Below are positions 46,144 to 57,462 of a DNA stretch of 64,000 nucleotides, piece by piece. Where the stretch lies: assembly GCA_950106755.1 (NCBI GenBank), contig OX467086.1, positions 25,128,001 to 25,192,000 of the forward strand, in the 5' to 3' direction. The position numbers and the translations under genes were made by a program. Every line of letters starts with the position of its first letter. Positions within the stretch are counted from its first letter, which is position 1. The notes under the pieces were generated by a model. That model saw nothing but the letters and a program-made list of their open reading frames with translations, was not told the DNA's origin and did not search any database. The stretch is from Climacium dendroides (taxonomy: Eukaryota > Streptophyta > Bryopsida > Hypnales > Climaciaceae).

Positions 46144-48878
46144 TGTTCCGATCCCGGAAAATCTCAGAAGAATCGCAGAAAAATCACTCAAATCACTCAA
46201 AAAATCACAGAATAATCGCAGAACATCGGAATCTGTCAGACTCCAGAAAGCAGGCAAGATCTCCGATCCACGCTCGGCATCCACAAGGCAGCAATGGCGC
46301 AAGGCTGTGGCTTCTTCAGAGTGGCCGGCCGCCTCTGCCGCATGGTTTGCCGCACACACCGATCGATGCTTTGAAGCCTTTGACGCTTGACTTCGGATTT
46401 GAAATTTTGCTTATTTTGGCTTCTGGCGTGCATGACTGCATGAGCCACAAAAGGTAGGAGCATCCACAAGCGCCAATTTTTTTGGTGCTGCCATCTCCAA
46501 GTGCAAATGAGAGAATGTTTGGAACAAGCTTGGTAGCGACTTCAAGAGGAATCCAACCCAATTCTTTCATAATTTTTCAATGTTCTATTGACCCATAAAC
46601 AATGCATAGGACGTTTTGAGGCTGATGAATGACAAAGAATCTCTCCATATAGAACAAAAGTGCAACTATTCATCCTCCAAATTTTGTATGAAAAAGGAAG
46701 GTCTTCTACAATAGTTTGTTTTCCAATGAGTGCTTTTTCATTTTTTTTAAAGCAACAATTCATATAGTATCCAAACAAATGATTTCCATGGTGATTGACT
46801 CTAAAGATTAATATTCTACAAATTGTTGAAGTTGAAAGCAAAGGGTATATACTACATACACTTGCCACTATACCCCCCTTAAATGGACAACCATGAAGCA
46901 TGAAATGCTTCAACTCCCATTAGTTGTGCTTGAAAACTTGAGGGAGAATTAGAGGACATAGTGGCACTTTTTCAATCCTTTTTTTTCCTTTTATGCCATG
47001 CCATTCATAGTGGCAAACAATGGTGGCAATATTAGGTGCTCCTACATTAAAAAAAACTTTTGTCCAAACAAGCAATTGAGCATTGCTTCCATTTTTAACA
47101 CCTAAAGTTTTCAAAAGCCGCATTATGGTTTTGAACTTGCTATGGATTTATTTTTTTGTCTTTGGAGAGGACAATATTTTTTACGAATAACATTTTTCAT
47201 TTCAAATCCAAAAATATAAGTTGCACACAATTTAGGCATTTGCTATGAATTAATTCATTTTCCCAACCACAACTGTAAATTCTTAAAATTTTCTACACCA
47301 TGTGTGAGTTTCCATGTGGCATGGTTTTGGAGTTTGGTAGTTTGGTAGAAGAGGTTGCCTAGTGTAAAGTTTTCTTTACATACACCATCATTGACTTCTT
47401 TAATTATAGGCTTTTCTTGAATTTTTTTTTTCTTTCACCACTTCACAATATGGTGCTCCTCCAATGCATTGTTTGGACTTAGGAGAATTATTTTTTTAAG
47501 CATTTGGTCAAGAATTAGATGTTATGAAACATTTCATGTTTATAATGGGGTCATAATAATGCAAGCTACATTATTCATTCATTGTATGGATTCTTGGATT
47601 TGATTTTTGGTGTGCTAGTTTTGAACCCAAACATGTACATCATACTAAAAGATGCAAAACAAATTTCACATCCTGACATGAATTTTGAAGTTGTAATATA
47701 TCCACAAGTATTGAGTGAAAAAAATAAAATTTTCAACTTTGAGAACTTAGATCTCATAAATGATATAGAATTTGAACTTGAAATTTCTAATCCTTATTCA
47801 AAATGAAGGTAAGATTAAGTTCCTACATTAATTCTTTTATTCCATCCAATATCTTAATCCAAAAGTGACATTTTTTTACAGAGTTGGGGTTCAAATGCAA
47901 AGGAATTTGGGGATAAATTGCTTAATTTTTGGTTGAATCTTCATGAAGTCAAAAGAAATTTTTTAGGATCTACTTAAATGCATTTTTGGACTATATGAAT
48001 AAACTATGAATTGTCAAAGAGTTTACAGTAGATGCTCAAATGTGACTTAGGCTCCCCTAAATAGAAGTAATATGTTTTAGGCAAGAATTGTGTAGAAGTT
48101 GGTTTTAGAAAGGGGTTAGAATTAGGTGTTGTTACCTTAAATATTGTGCACATTCTTCTATATTTAAAAAAAAATCATCTTAAATTTAATATTTTTCCAA
48201 GAAATATTGGTCAGATGTTAGAGTAGCAAGTTATGAACAAGCACATGTCTTGGATTTTTGATTTCAACATACATTCATTGAAGTATGCAAGGAGGTACCA
48301 TAGTATATTCCAATGACACCTTTAGTTGTGAATATAGATTTATATATTTCATTACTTACAAATATAGATACACTAAATGTAAATAGACACAACCAAAGCC
48401 ATCAAAATGAGGTCAAGAACCATGAGTAGTGCATGAAACCATTTCTATGGACTTTCATATACTGCAAAACATTTTGTGCCATTTTTAAGTGTCATCATTT
48501 CATCTACAATTATATTATTTGAATGAATATTTAATAAAAGAGTTGTCAAAGAGTTTTCTAAAGAACACGCTTATTCATATTCAAATTCAAAACACTTCTA
48601 CTACCATTAAAAAATATAAAAATGTAAGAACTTAACTTAATGAAGAATTTTTTTGAGACACTTTTACAAGCTTCCTACAAACTTCTACAATCAAAAAATA
48701 AATTAAGATTTATCCCCAATGATAAGAATGATGATTGAGTGGGTACTTAATGTATCAAACCGTTAATGAATAACTTGAAAACTAAACCAATTTTAATAAT
48801 TTTTTCAAAGTTTAGGGATTCAAATATTGTATCAACTTATATTGTTAACAAATGATATAGGATAATCTACATGTTTGT

Positions 48879-48884
<6 letters not shown>
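46144..48884. other. Upstream region of the TMEM97-like gene, then AT-rich DNA
   Basis: The first 350 bases are GC-rich and should include the promoter and 5' UTR. Frames overlapping at 46002-46570 on both strands are shadows or chance. From about 46.55 kb the DNA is AT-rich. A dispersed-repeat match to 22365-22470 lies at about 46875-46940. The - strand frames at 46542-46913 and 46920-47123 and the + frame at 47582-47806 have no recognised family. Confidence 0.35.

Positions 48885-48932
<48 letters not shown>
48885..48932. repeat. Microsatellite (AT)n-(AC)n
   Basis: A run of about 17 AT/TA units is followed by about seven AC units. It is a compound simple repeat and likely to vary in length. 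Confidence 0.95.
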
Positions 48933-48933
<1 letters not shown>

Positions 48934-50317
48934 TGTGGGAGGGACTCTTGTGTATGTATCTTTTTTAACATTCAACCTAGTTGGATCCCCACCACGTATT
49001 TGGATTTTTCATATCTATAACCTCTTATCAACTTGTTTTTCTAAAAGGATAGTTTTGTGAGGAAAATCTATGTCCAATGTTGTTGATTCTGTATGCATGT
49101 ATTTAGATTTTTAAATTTTTATTTAATGAAAATTTTTGAATGTCTTAAATTTTTTATTGACTTTGTTTTGTCTTCAATGTCTTTAGCCTCCATAACCTTT
49201 ATCTCATTGATCAAAATAAAAATTAATTAATATTTAGAATAAAACAAAGCTAGTGAAAAGTAAAGTTACTTAATCACTATAGTCCCATAGTCTCCTTGGC
49301 AGGGGACTCTTGGAATTTGAAGTAGGCTTGTGTGACTCAATTTTTGACATGATTTTTTAAAATCTTTTGGAAGTTAGAAAATCAAATTAGCTTGATGGGA
49401 ATATAATTTTATTTCAATTGGTGTCAAAAAAAACAAAAGTTATGCCACCCTAAATCTAAAAAGTAGTTCAACAAGCAACACAAACTTTTTTAATTTTAAT
49501 ATTTTTTAATTTTTAATTTTTTTTCCTCATATATATGTTTTTTTACATGTAAAGCTTTTATTCATTCTATTTGGACTAGTGATGAGAAAATAATGAACAA
49601 TCATGTTTTCTAGACAATCTAAACATCTTCTTGAAAAATGAACTTATAGAATTCATTTTTTAATGTATTTTTTATAATTTCTTAAGAAAAAAAATTCATG
49701 CAATTTAACTTTTTTTACTAGAAAAATCTCATCATTGGGATTATTGTGTTTCAATTCCATCTTAGAGCTATTAACAATTTTGTTTAATTTTGTACCTACT
49801 TCTACTTAACAATTTTTTTAAGAATGAAAATGAAGTGCATGTATTTTTAAAATGTTTTTTAAATTATCAACTTGATTCTTCAATTTTAAAAATTAAAAAT
49901 TAAAAATTAATACTTTAAAATCTAAATTTAGATTAAAGAAGAATCAAAGTCAAAAAATCTCTTCAAGCAAGGTTTACAAAAATTTGTTTTCTTCCCTTTT
50001 AAATGCAAATATCTTGCAACTTACATGGTCAAAGTTTCAAAAATTTCTTCCAGTCATTTTTATAATATTTTAGTGTAAGATTCCAAGGTTAGATATTTGG
50101 GAGAAAATAAGTTTCTAAACTATTTTGCTCTTTGCAATAGAAATGGCAATTTTGAGTGTTTTTGAGGAAAAAAGGTCTAGGGACTTTAGAGGTTGATGCC
50201 CTCATTGAGATAAAATTTGAATTTTGTTTTGTTATTCTATATTTAGGATATCAACACTCCATAGTTATAGGACCAAATTTCAAATTCAATTCAATTTTGA
50301 ATTTTATGAATCTTTCT

Positions 50318-50390
50318 AATTTTGAATTGAAGTAATAAAAGACTAAAATTGATAATTTTGAATTGGTGTAATAAAAGACTAAAATTGATA
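50318..50390 (+). repeat. Tandem repeat, two units of about 36 bases
   Basis: The phrase 'aattttgaattg(aa/gt)gtaataaaagac...aaaattgat' occurs twice back to back with only a few differences. Confidence 0.8.
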
Positions 50391-50614
50391 AGTCTCATGT
50401 CATTAGTTGGCTACAAGTTCAAAAATGATCATCATTTTCACAAATAAAATAAAATCAAGAAATGCTTAGGAGCAAAATTTGCTAAAATAAATACATATTA
50501 ATTTGTGAATTTCTTTTTTATATAAGATAATCAGAAAATGACAAAAGGAGGGAATATCCAACAACACCATTACTTGTAAATGGGTTCTCAAAACTCCTCA
50601 AAGAATAGAATAAT

Positions 50615-50671
50615 CCTCACACATTTGAACAACCCTCAAACCTTTGAACAACCCTCAAACTTTTGAACAAC
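50615..50671 (+). repeat. Tandem repeat, three units of 19 bases
   Basis: Three adjacent units: cctcacacatttgaacaac, cctcaaacctttgaacaac and cctcaaacttttgaacaac. Confidence 0.85.
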
Positions 50672-52194
50672 TAGTTGTCATTGGTAGTATCAAGAATAAT
50701 GAAGCTCTAATATTTGTTAGGCAATATTTTTGTAGAACCTTTCATGAAGTACACTTGAATTCAATGGGTCTCTTTGTGATATGGAAAAGTTCTAATGACT
50801 AGTGAAATTACAAATTAAACTTAAGGTAAGTGTGTAATGATTGACAATGTACTATAAATGGCAATATAAAATTAATTATCCCATTTTCATTTCATTGATC
50901 ATAAAAGAAGGTTGTCTTCTAAGGATTTTAGTATCTCTTTGAATACATGAAAAAATGATTGGAATGAAACATTGGCTACTAGCACCTTGTTCATCTTCTA
51001 GAGTATGGACTTCAAAGCACTTGGGGAATAAAAGGACCACTTTTATTAGAACCTAATTGTTGGTTTCATTTCAAAATATTATAAAAAAAAATTGTTGAAA
51101 ATGATTGACTTGTATTATGTATGGGGTTCAAAATAATTTATATTGAGTTTGTCTAATTTGTTTTTTCTATGACATGGTTGCTATTATTGTGCATACATAG
51201 AAATTTTTTGGCACAAAAATTTGGTCCCAACTCCTAAATGTTATGCACAATGCATTTGCCTCTTGACATAGAGGAAAAACTCTAAAATATATCAATATAA
51301 TGTCCTATAAGTCCTTGCTGTGTAGGTAAATCAAGTCATGCAACAAGTCAAGGGATCTTTATGCACTACGGACATCTCATTTTGCATCGTGCCAAAAAAT
51401 GTCCGTTTATAATGTCCAATGATGAGGGAGCATAAAAATGAATCAACAACGGGAAGTTCATGCCAAACTAACTGGTTTCTGCAATGATGTTCTCCAGACT
51501 CTAATATCTATGTGACTAAGTCTTAAAAACCATTGTTGGCAATGACTTTAGTCTCTAAAACAAACATTAAAACCTTCACTAAATTTCTATTGGTAGTACA
51601 GAGAGTAGTTCAATCTAAATTATAATGAAACCTAATTTTTCATATTTTTTTGGATGTAAATCAAAATTTGATATTATAGTATTTATATGTGATAAAATCA
51701 ATATGAAATTAAATCATACAAGATATTTAACTATAAGTCCATCACAAAAAATAATTTAAATGCTTTTTAAGACCATAATTCTTCTTGTGATGTATTTTGA
51801 ATATTCTTAGTTTATCTCAAAGAATGAACTAATTTTGGGAGTATTCACAACATTGAAATTAACAAGGCTCCAAAGCTTAAATCTATATCAAGTAGGTACT
51901 GAAATTGTTCAATCCATTGTTTTAAATCCAAATTAGTAACAACACACCATTTTGAAATCTATTCTAATGAATGGCCTATGTAATTTTAAATACCCTATGA
52001 ACTTCAAAATTTTAGAAAGAAAGGAAAAACAACTTTCAAAAACATGCTAATATAACATATTGATTCGTGGAATATCTTTGTTGCTTTTTGTGTAGCTTAT
52101 TGGTCTCCACTTTCTTAATGTGAATCTTGCAACTATAAATCATTTTTCATATAGACAATTACTTTGAAAATTCTTGGATGTGTTTAATAATGTT

Positions 52195-55100
52195 ATGGAA
52201 TCTATCAAAAAAAGAAAAAGGAATAGTATGCACAAAAGAATCAAGAACAAGAAAATGAATGGAGTTAATCTTACAAATGAAAAATTAAACAAAAACATTT
52301 CAACAAGTAAATCTAAGAGTAAATTACTTGTTAATGTTTTAGGAATTTTAAAATCTAGTCCTTTAGAGAATCAAATTGACAAATCTAAATGCAACTTCAT
52401 TGATGGTGAACATAATAAAATATGTTGTCCAAGATCGTTGAAGAAAAATACAAGTAGTGTGAATTTTGGTTTTGACACAAAGACGACAACTAAAGACAAA
52501 ATTAATACATTTTCTATTAGGTCATCCACAATTCCATATGGTGAAAATGTGAAAAAAGATGAGTCATTAGTAAAAGGAGATTTGACCCATGTTAATGAAA
52601 AAAATGTAAATATAAGTGAAATCTTTGTTCCGAGGAATATAAATAGTGCTCCCAATTTAAAAGGTGATGCATTGATCAAAACAACAAGCAAAAATTGCCT
52701 CCCAAAGATGGTTATTCCAAATAAGCAAATTGGAAGAAAAAGAAAAGATGCTTTGATTGAATTGTTGCATTCTAGTGAAAATGTGATGCTTGATTCTCGT
52801 GAATTAAATGAAAGGTTCCAAAATGACTCAAAAAGCATTTCAAATACAAGTAGGAAGGGTTTTGAAGAAAATGAAAGAGATTTTGAAAAGTTACAAAATC
52901 TCAATCAAGATGCACTTACTGTTTTAAGAAGTCAAAATAGAAATACAATGAAGAAAGGAAAGCGGAAGAAGATTGATAAAAGCCCAGAAGAAAGAGGAAG
53001 TAAGATACCAAAAGTTGTTACAAAAGAAAAAATAGATAATCTTAATGGAATTTGTAATGAATTTGTAGAATTCAATATTTCAAATTGTAATGCACGTCAA
53101 TTGCCACTAGCAAGATACCAAGAAATTCCAAAAGAAAAAATATTGCAAATTCAAAATGATGAATCAATTCAAAAATATGAAGTACTTATGGTTCAAAATC
53201 CAAAATCAAATCAATTGTTTCAAGAATTAGATGAATGTCAATTATTTCAAGATATAAATTCTAACCAAATAGACCAAAATGTAGACTCAAACCAAATAGA
53301 GAATTTTTTTAATCCAGGTCAAATAGCTCAAAATATATCACAAAATCAACTAGGTCAATACAATGAGGTTGTGAAATATAAAAATGTAAATCAACATATA
53401 GAAAATGTTGATTTTAAAAAACAATTACATAACTTTGAAAAAAATATGAACAAAAAAGATTCTAATAACAATCACATAATTACAACAATTCATAATATTG
53501 AGAAAAATGACATTGCACATGATTGCCATAGTTTTCAAGGTACAAATGATTTAAATATTATGATAAAAAATATAAAATCTAATAATATAAGGAATGAGAA
53601 TACTCATACTTCATCAATGTATGTAAAAAAAGACACTTCTAAACTTCTAGGAAAATTTTCAAGTGTAACTAGACTATTTCAAAGTGACATTCAAAATGAA
53701 AGAAAATTAAAAGAAAAATATTTTCAAGAGAATATGAATGATGTTTCAAAACCATATCATTTGCCTAAGAAAATTAAAAATAAAGGTTCCACAGAAGAAT
53801 TAAAATTCCAAAATAAAGAAAAGAAACATTTTGGAATTGAATCTAGTAAAATCAAAGTGCAAACAAGGATATCTTATATTCATTGTCCAACCAACCAGAA
53901 AAGAAGATTTTATGATAATAGTTCATTTAATTTTGAAATGAGAAGGCAAAGAAATGAAGAAAATATAAAACATGCACAAAGAAAGAGAGGTGATGATGGA
54001 TTGAATACGTTATTAGATGAAGTAAGAGAAAAGTTTTGTTGTATCAAGAATCGGAAGTCAAGTAAAAAGAAGCCACAATTTATTGAGGCACCTAAACAAT
54101 ATACTATGCAAGTAGATACTACATGTATAAATAGTGATGAGGTTTCTAAATCTAATGGTTTATTTTTATATAAAAATACAAAGGAAATTTTGACCCAAGA
54201 CAATAATCATGAAAAGTTTGAACCACCATGGTTCAAAAAATACGATAAACATCACAAACAAACAACTCACATAAGTTCTAAAAAGACATTCAATCCTTCA
54301 CTTCATACTATACACAATTCAAGTGATCTAGAAATCCATGCTAAAAGAATTATGGAGTCATATTTACAAGATATAAATATAAAAACACGATATGGATTTG
54401 GGGCTTTAAAAAAAAGCAGGGAGAGTAAGTCATTTCTTAAAACCAAAAACAAATATGTTCATAGTATAGAAAAAATATCAAACAAAACTTCACCTCCAAT
54501 ACTTTTTTTTGACAAATATTTACAAGAATCTCAAGATTTTGAAGCTACTAATGAATTTTTTTCAAAAGAAAATAGTGCAAGACAAATTCCACAAGTTGAA
54601 TGTCACATGGCATTAGAAGAAGGAAAAAAACAATTTGGAGATAAAAATTTAGATGACTTTTATGAAGATGAAAAAATGAAGAATTTTTGCTATGAAGATT
54701 TTATATCGAACTATGTTCAAAAAGGGGTTCAAGAAGAATTATTGGAACCTTCTTCTACTCAAATAAATTTAAAAAATAAAAAAATAGACTTAGAATCTAA
54801 AATTGATTTACATTCAATAGCTTCAACTTCAATATGTAGTGTAGTGCAAGAAACCAATTCAAGTTTTTGTCAAGATTCTTGTTCAAAAAAAATATACAAT
54901 GTAGGAAACAAAAAATATTTTCCAAATCCCATTTCTCCTTTATCAGTGTCTTGCAATAATAAAATTAACACTAAGAAAGTTATAAATGATGAAATTGTAC
55001 CGTCTTTGCATCGCATCCAAAAAACATCACAAAATGCAGTTGAAATTTTAGATTGTATTGTTAAGAAGTTTAAAAATGATCGAGTTGGAAAAACTTATTT

Positions 55101-57462
55101 TAGAGAAGGAAATGAAGATGTTTTCCAAAATAACATTCATTCAGAGGAATGCAAAAATGATCACTTTCGAGATAAAAGTACCAAAGAATTTGATGCACCA
55201 AATGTCAAACTCCAAGAATTATTGCAAGGTACAGTTCATGTTGGCAATTACAATTGCAATAGTTTAACAAATTTTTGTGATGAAAATGATTTCAATGCTA
55301 ATGCTACAAAAATGAGTCATATTAATGATTTGGAACACAAATCTGTAAAGTGTACCCAAGAAAAAATTGCATTGGTACCCATTGATGAGTCTTTTGGACA
55401 AATATCAGAATGCCTAACATCAAATGAGGTGATACAAAAAAATGTACAACGTATGACCCAAACATATCCAATCATTCAACTTGGTGATGTTGATTCTCAA
55501 ACAAATACTAGTCCAAATTCTATGAAAGAAAACATTGAACAAGTTCAAATTATTGTTCAATGTATGGCAAAAGTGAATTCAAAGGTACAACTTTTGGAAG
55601 TTGAAACTGATACACATGATCTTCCAACATTTTCTAAGAGCTCAAATCCATGTAGTTTCAACATAGATTGGAACGACAATACTTCAAATACAATGAAACA
55701 CCAAAACAATGAGAATAATAAAAAAATTTCATTAAATCTAGATGAAGATTACATTTGCAATTCTTATTGTAGGAATTGTATGGATGTAGGGGAAGAAAAA
55801 GATTGTCGTACAAAAAATAGTAATTTGATTGAAACACCAAATGAAGATTTGCAAAGTCATTTCAAAAACAATCATACATTTGAAATTAATGATGGTGTTA
55901 TTTGTGATGAGTTTTATAAAAATGAAGATCCCATTAAAAGTGCACATATTTTAGATCACAATAGTGTCATTCAAGATTTGGACAACAAAATGAATATTGG
56001 TAAAATAGCTTGTGACTATTATCAATCTGATGTTGCTTCAAAGTGGCAATTTGTTGTTAACAAGGATGATTATTTATCCCAATCTATATTTTTATATACT
56101 TATAAAAACAACGCTATCAATGCTAATGAAATAAAGTCAAGTGTATGTATTTATAGAGATAATTGTATTAATGTTAATGGAATAGTAAGTTTACCTTTGG
56201 AATTAATACAATATGATAAGAAATATGAGAATTTATTTGTTGATGAACCAAAATTCAATTATGAATGTATTGAAAATGACTCTAATAAGTTTGATTCTAG
56301 TATATCATTTGCAAATTTCTTATGTGCAAATGAAAGCATTCTTGAAGACATTGTTTGTCACAATGGTGAAGAAATTGTAAATAACAATTGTAAAAATATT
56401 TCAAAGAGAAAAGAAAATCAAAAAAACATTGGTGACTACAATACTACAAAATATAACCATAAATATTTTCAAGCATGTACCTTACCATTAGATTATTCAA
56501 ATATTAGTGAGAGCATAAAAAATAATCCAATATCACTATCTTGTAGCATTTGGGATAAATTTGGAAATGTCCCAATTGGGAATGAAATTACTCAAGATCA
56601 TTGTTTTTTGAAACTATTTTTTAAAGACATAAACAAGAAAAAATTTGAAAAATTGAACAATGTTTCAAAAAAAAATTTAAAAATTAGTCCATATGTACTC
56701 AATGAAAATGAAATAGCTACAAAGTCAAGGTGCAACATCAATATTGTTTTAAGAAATGCAATTGCCTCCATCCATACAAGATCACTCAAAAACCAATTAG
56801 CAACAAGAAAAATAAGTAATTGCATTGAAATTCAACATATTGAACAAATTTTTGAAATACACCAATTAGTGAATATTTTCACTTCATTAAAACTACTTGT
56901 AAATTCACTAAAAATTCAAAAGATAATTCAAAACAATGAATATTTTGTTATCAAAACATTGAATTTAAGTCAAAATTTCAAGTTGAAAAAATTAAATGAA
57001 ATTGCAACTATTTTTTTCCCAATTATGCTTAATGTAATCAAAAACCAAACAAAGATGTTGCCTTTCGAAAAAGAGTATGTAGAAAAGCATAAAGATATTG
57101 ATTTTTTTAAATTTATTGAAATTATATATACATCTCCAAATTTTGAATTATCACAAGAATGTTTAAAGACCATTCAAAACCAAAGTTTGATTGATCAAAT
57201 TAAAAACTCTCAATGTGAGAGGAAAATAAGAAACTCAAAAGAAGAATTTAATGGAAACACAACAACACATTCAAAACAAGTGATGTGTTTGTTGAAAGGT
57301 TTTCCATTTTTATTAAATTTTAAGAACAAGACTACAAACTCAAATGGTGATTTCTTTGGAGACTTTAAGGAAGAAAAAAAATTGTCTCTAAACAAATACG
57401 TTCATTTCAATACATTCAAAATATTTGAAATTCAATGTCTTTTATTGAAACTTTCTAATTAG
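52195..57462 (+). CDS. Intronless 1,755-codon ORF of unknown function, Asn/Lys-rich
   Basis: An uninterrupted frame of 1,755 codons from the ATG at 52195. An in-frame TGA at 52165 lies upstream, and there is no AG between that stop and the ATG, so the frame is closed at its 5' end. The DNA is about 28% GC by eye, where stop codons should appear about every 12 codons by chance, so selection must have kept it open. The protein is rich in Asn, Lys, Ile, Glu and Ser. The N-terminal tract IKKRKRNSMHKRIKNKK could be a nuclear localisation signal. Residues 339-392 form six 9-residue repeats of the type [NGC]-Q-[IL]-x-[QN]. Most of the chain looks disordered. The last 250 or so residues are richer in hydrophobic residues and may fold (LNEIATIFFPIMLNVIK). 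No signal peptide or membrane span is clear. I recognise no family. Codon use is strongly A/T-ending, unlike the other genes here. Confidence 0.7.
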   Translation: MESIKKRKRNSMHKRIKNKKMNGVNLTNEKLNKNISTSKSKSKLLVNVLGILKSSPLENQIDKSKCNFIDGEHNKICCPRSLKKNTSSVNFGFDTKTTTKDKINTFSIRSSTIPYGENVKKDESLVKGDLTHVNEKNVNISEIFVPRNINSAPNLKGDALIKTTSKNCLPKMVIPNKQIGRKRKDALIELLHSSENVMLDSRELNERFQNDSKSISNTSRKGFEENERDFEKLQNLNQDALTVLRSQNRNTMKKGKRKKIDKSPEERGSKIPKVVTKEKIDNLNGICNEFVEFNISNCNARQLPLARYQEIPKEKILQIQNDESIQKYEVLMVQNPKSNQLFQELDECQLFQDINSNQIDQNVDSNQIENFFNPGQIAQNISQNQLGQYNEVVKYKNVNQHIENVDFKKQLHNFEKNMNKKDSNNNHIITTIHNIEKNDIAHDCHSFQGTNDLNIMIKNIKSNNIRNENTHTSSMYVKKDTSKLLGKFSSVTRLFQSDIQNERKLKEKYFQENMNDVSKPYHLPKKIKNKGSTEELKFQNKEKKHFGIESSKIKVQTRISYIHCPTNQKRRFYDNSSFNFEMRRQRNEENIKHAQRKRGDDGLNTLLDEVREKFCCIKNRKSSKKKPQFIEAPKQYTMQVDTTCINSDEVSKSNGLFLYKNTKEILTQDNNHEKFEPPWFKKYDKHHKQTTHISSKKTFNPSLHTIHNSSDLEIHAKRIMESYLQDINIKTRYGFGALKKSRESKSFLKTKNKYVHSIEKISNKTSPPILFFDKYLQESQDFEATNEFFSKENSARQIPQVECHMALEEGKKQFGDKNLDDFYEDEKMKNFCYEDFISNYVQKGVQEELLEPSSTQINLKNKKIDLESKIDLHSIASTSICSVVQETNSSFCQDSCSKKIYNVGNKKYFPNPISPLSVSCNNKINTKKVINDEIVPSLHRIQKTSQNAVEILDCIVKKFKNDRVGKTYFREGNEDVFQNNIHSEECKNDHFRDKSTKEFDAPNVKLQELLQGTVHVGNYNCNSLTNFCDENDFNANATKMSHINDLEHKSVKCTQEKIALVPIDESFGQISECLTSNEVIQKNVQRMTQTYPIIQLGDVDSQTNTSPNSMKENIEQVQIIVQCMAKVNSKVQLLEVETDTHDLPTFSKSSNPCSFNIDWNDNTSNTMKHQNNENNKKISLNLDEDYICNSYCRNCMDVGEEKDCRTKNSNLIETPNEDLQSHFKNNHTFEINDGVICDEFYKNEDPIKSAHILDHNSVIQDLDNKMNIGKIACDYYQSDVASKWQFVVNKDDYLSQSIFLYTYKNNAINANEIKSSVCIYRDNCINVNGIVSLPLELIQYDKKYENLFVDEPKFNYECIENDSNKFDSSISFANFLCANESILEDIVCHNGEEIVNNNCKNISKRKENQKNIGDYNTTKYNHKYFQACTLPLDYSNISESIKNNPISLSCSIWDKFGNVPIGNEITQDHCFLKLFFKDINKKKFEKLNNVSKKNLKISPYVLNENEIATKSRCNINIVLRNAIASIHTRSLKNQLATRKISNCIEIQHIEQIFEIHQLVNIFTSLKLLVNSLKIQKIIQNNEYFVIKTLNLSQNFKLKKLNEIATIFFPIMLNVIKNQTKMLPFEKEYVEKHKDIDFFKFIEIIYTSPNFELSQECLKTIQNQSLIDQIKNSQCERKIRNSKEEFNGNTTTHSKQVMCLLKGFPFLLNFKNKTTNSNGDFFGDFKEEKKLSLNKYVHFNTFKIFEIQCLLLKLSN

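Larger units (their letters stand above)
48933..52164. other. AT-rich intergenic DNA
   Basis: No gene is supported. It includes two small tandem repeats (listed separately) and a second copy of a dispersed repeat at about 51370-51480 similar to 24713-24780. The stretch just before the long ORF is AT-rich, with TATA-like runs that cannot be told from background. Confidence 0.4.

Noticed and set aside
46002..46457. Overlapping + strand frames of 120-150 codons across the TMEM97 first exon
   Set aside because: They are shadows of a GC-rich exon and promoter on the - strand. The - strand frame has clear TMEM97 homology, and these do not resemble anything.
47582..47806. 74-codon AT-rich + strand frame
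   Set aside because: At this base composition, several frames of this length are expected by chance in 40 kb, and no homology is recognised.
52371..52904. 177-codon antisense frame within the long ORF
   Set aside because: It is a mirror of the AT-rich coding strand; its residues are dominated by Phe, Leu and Ser, as expected for the complement of Lys/Asn/Glu codons.
52195..57462. Reading the AT-rich intronless ORF as an endogenous giant-virus insertion
   Set aside because: Such insertions occur in some mosses and lycophytes, but no hallmark viral gene is seen in the window and IFT57 next to it is a eukaryotic gene. There is not enough to support it.
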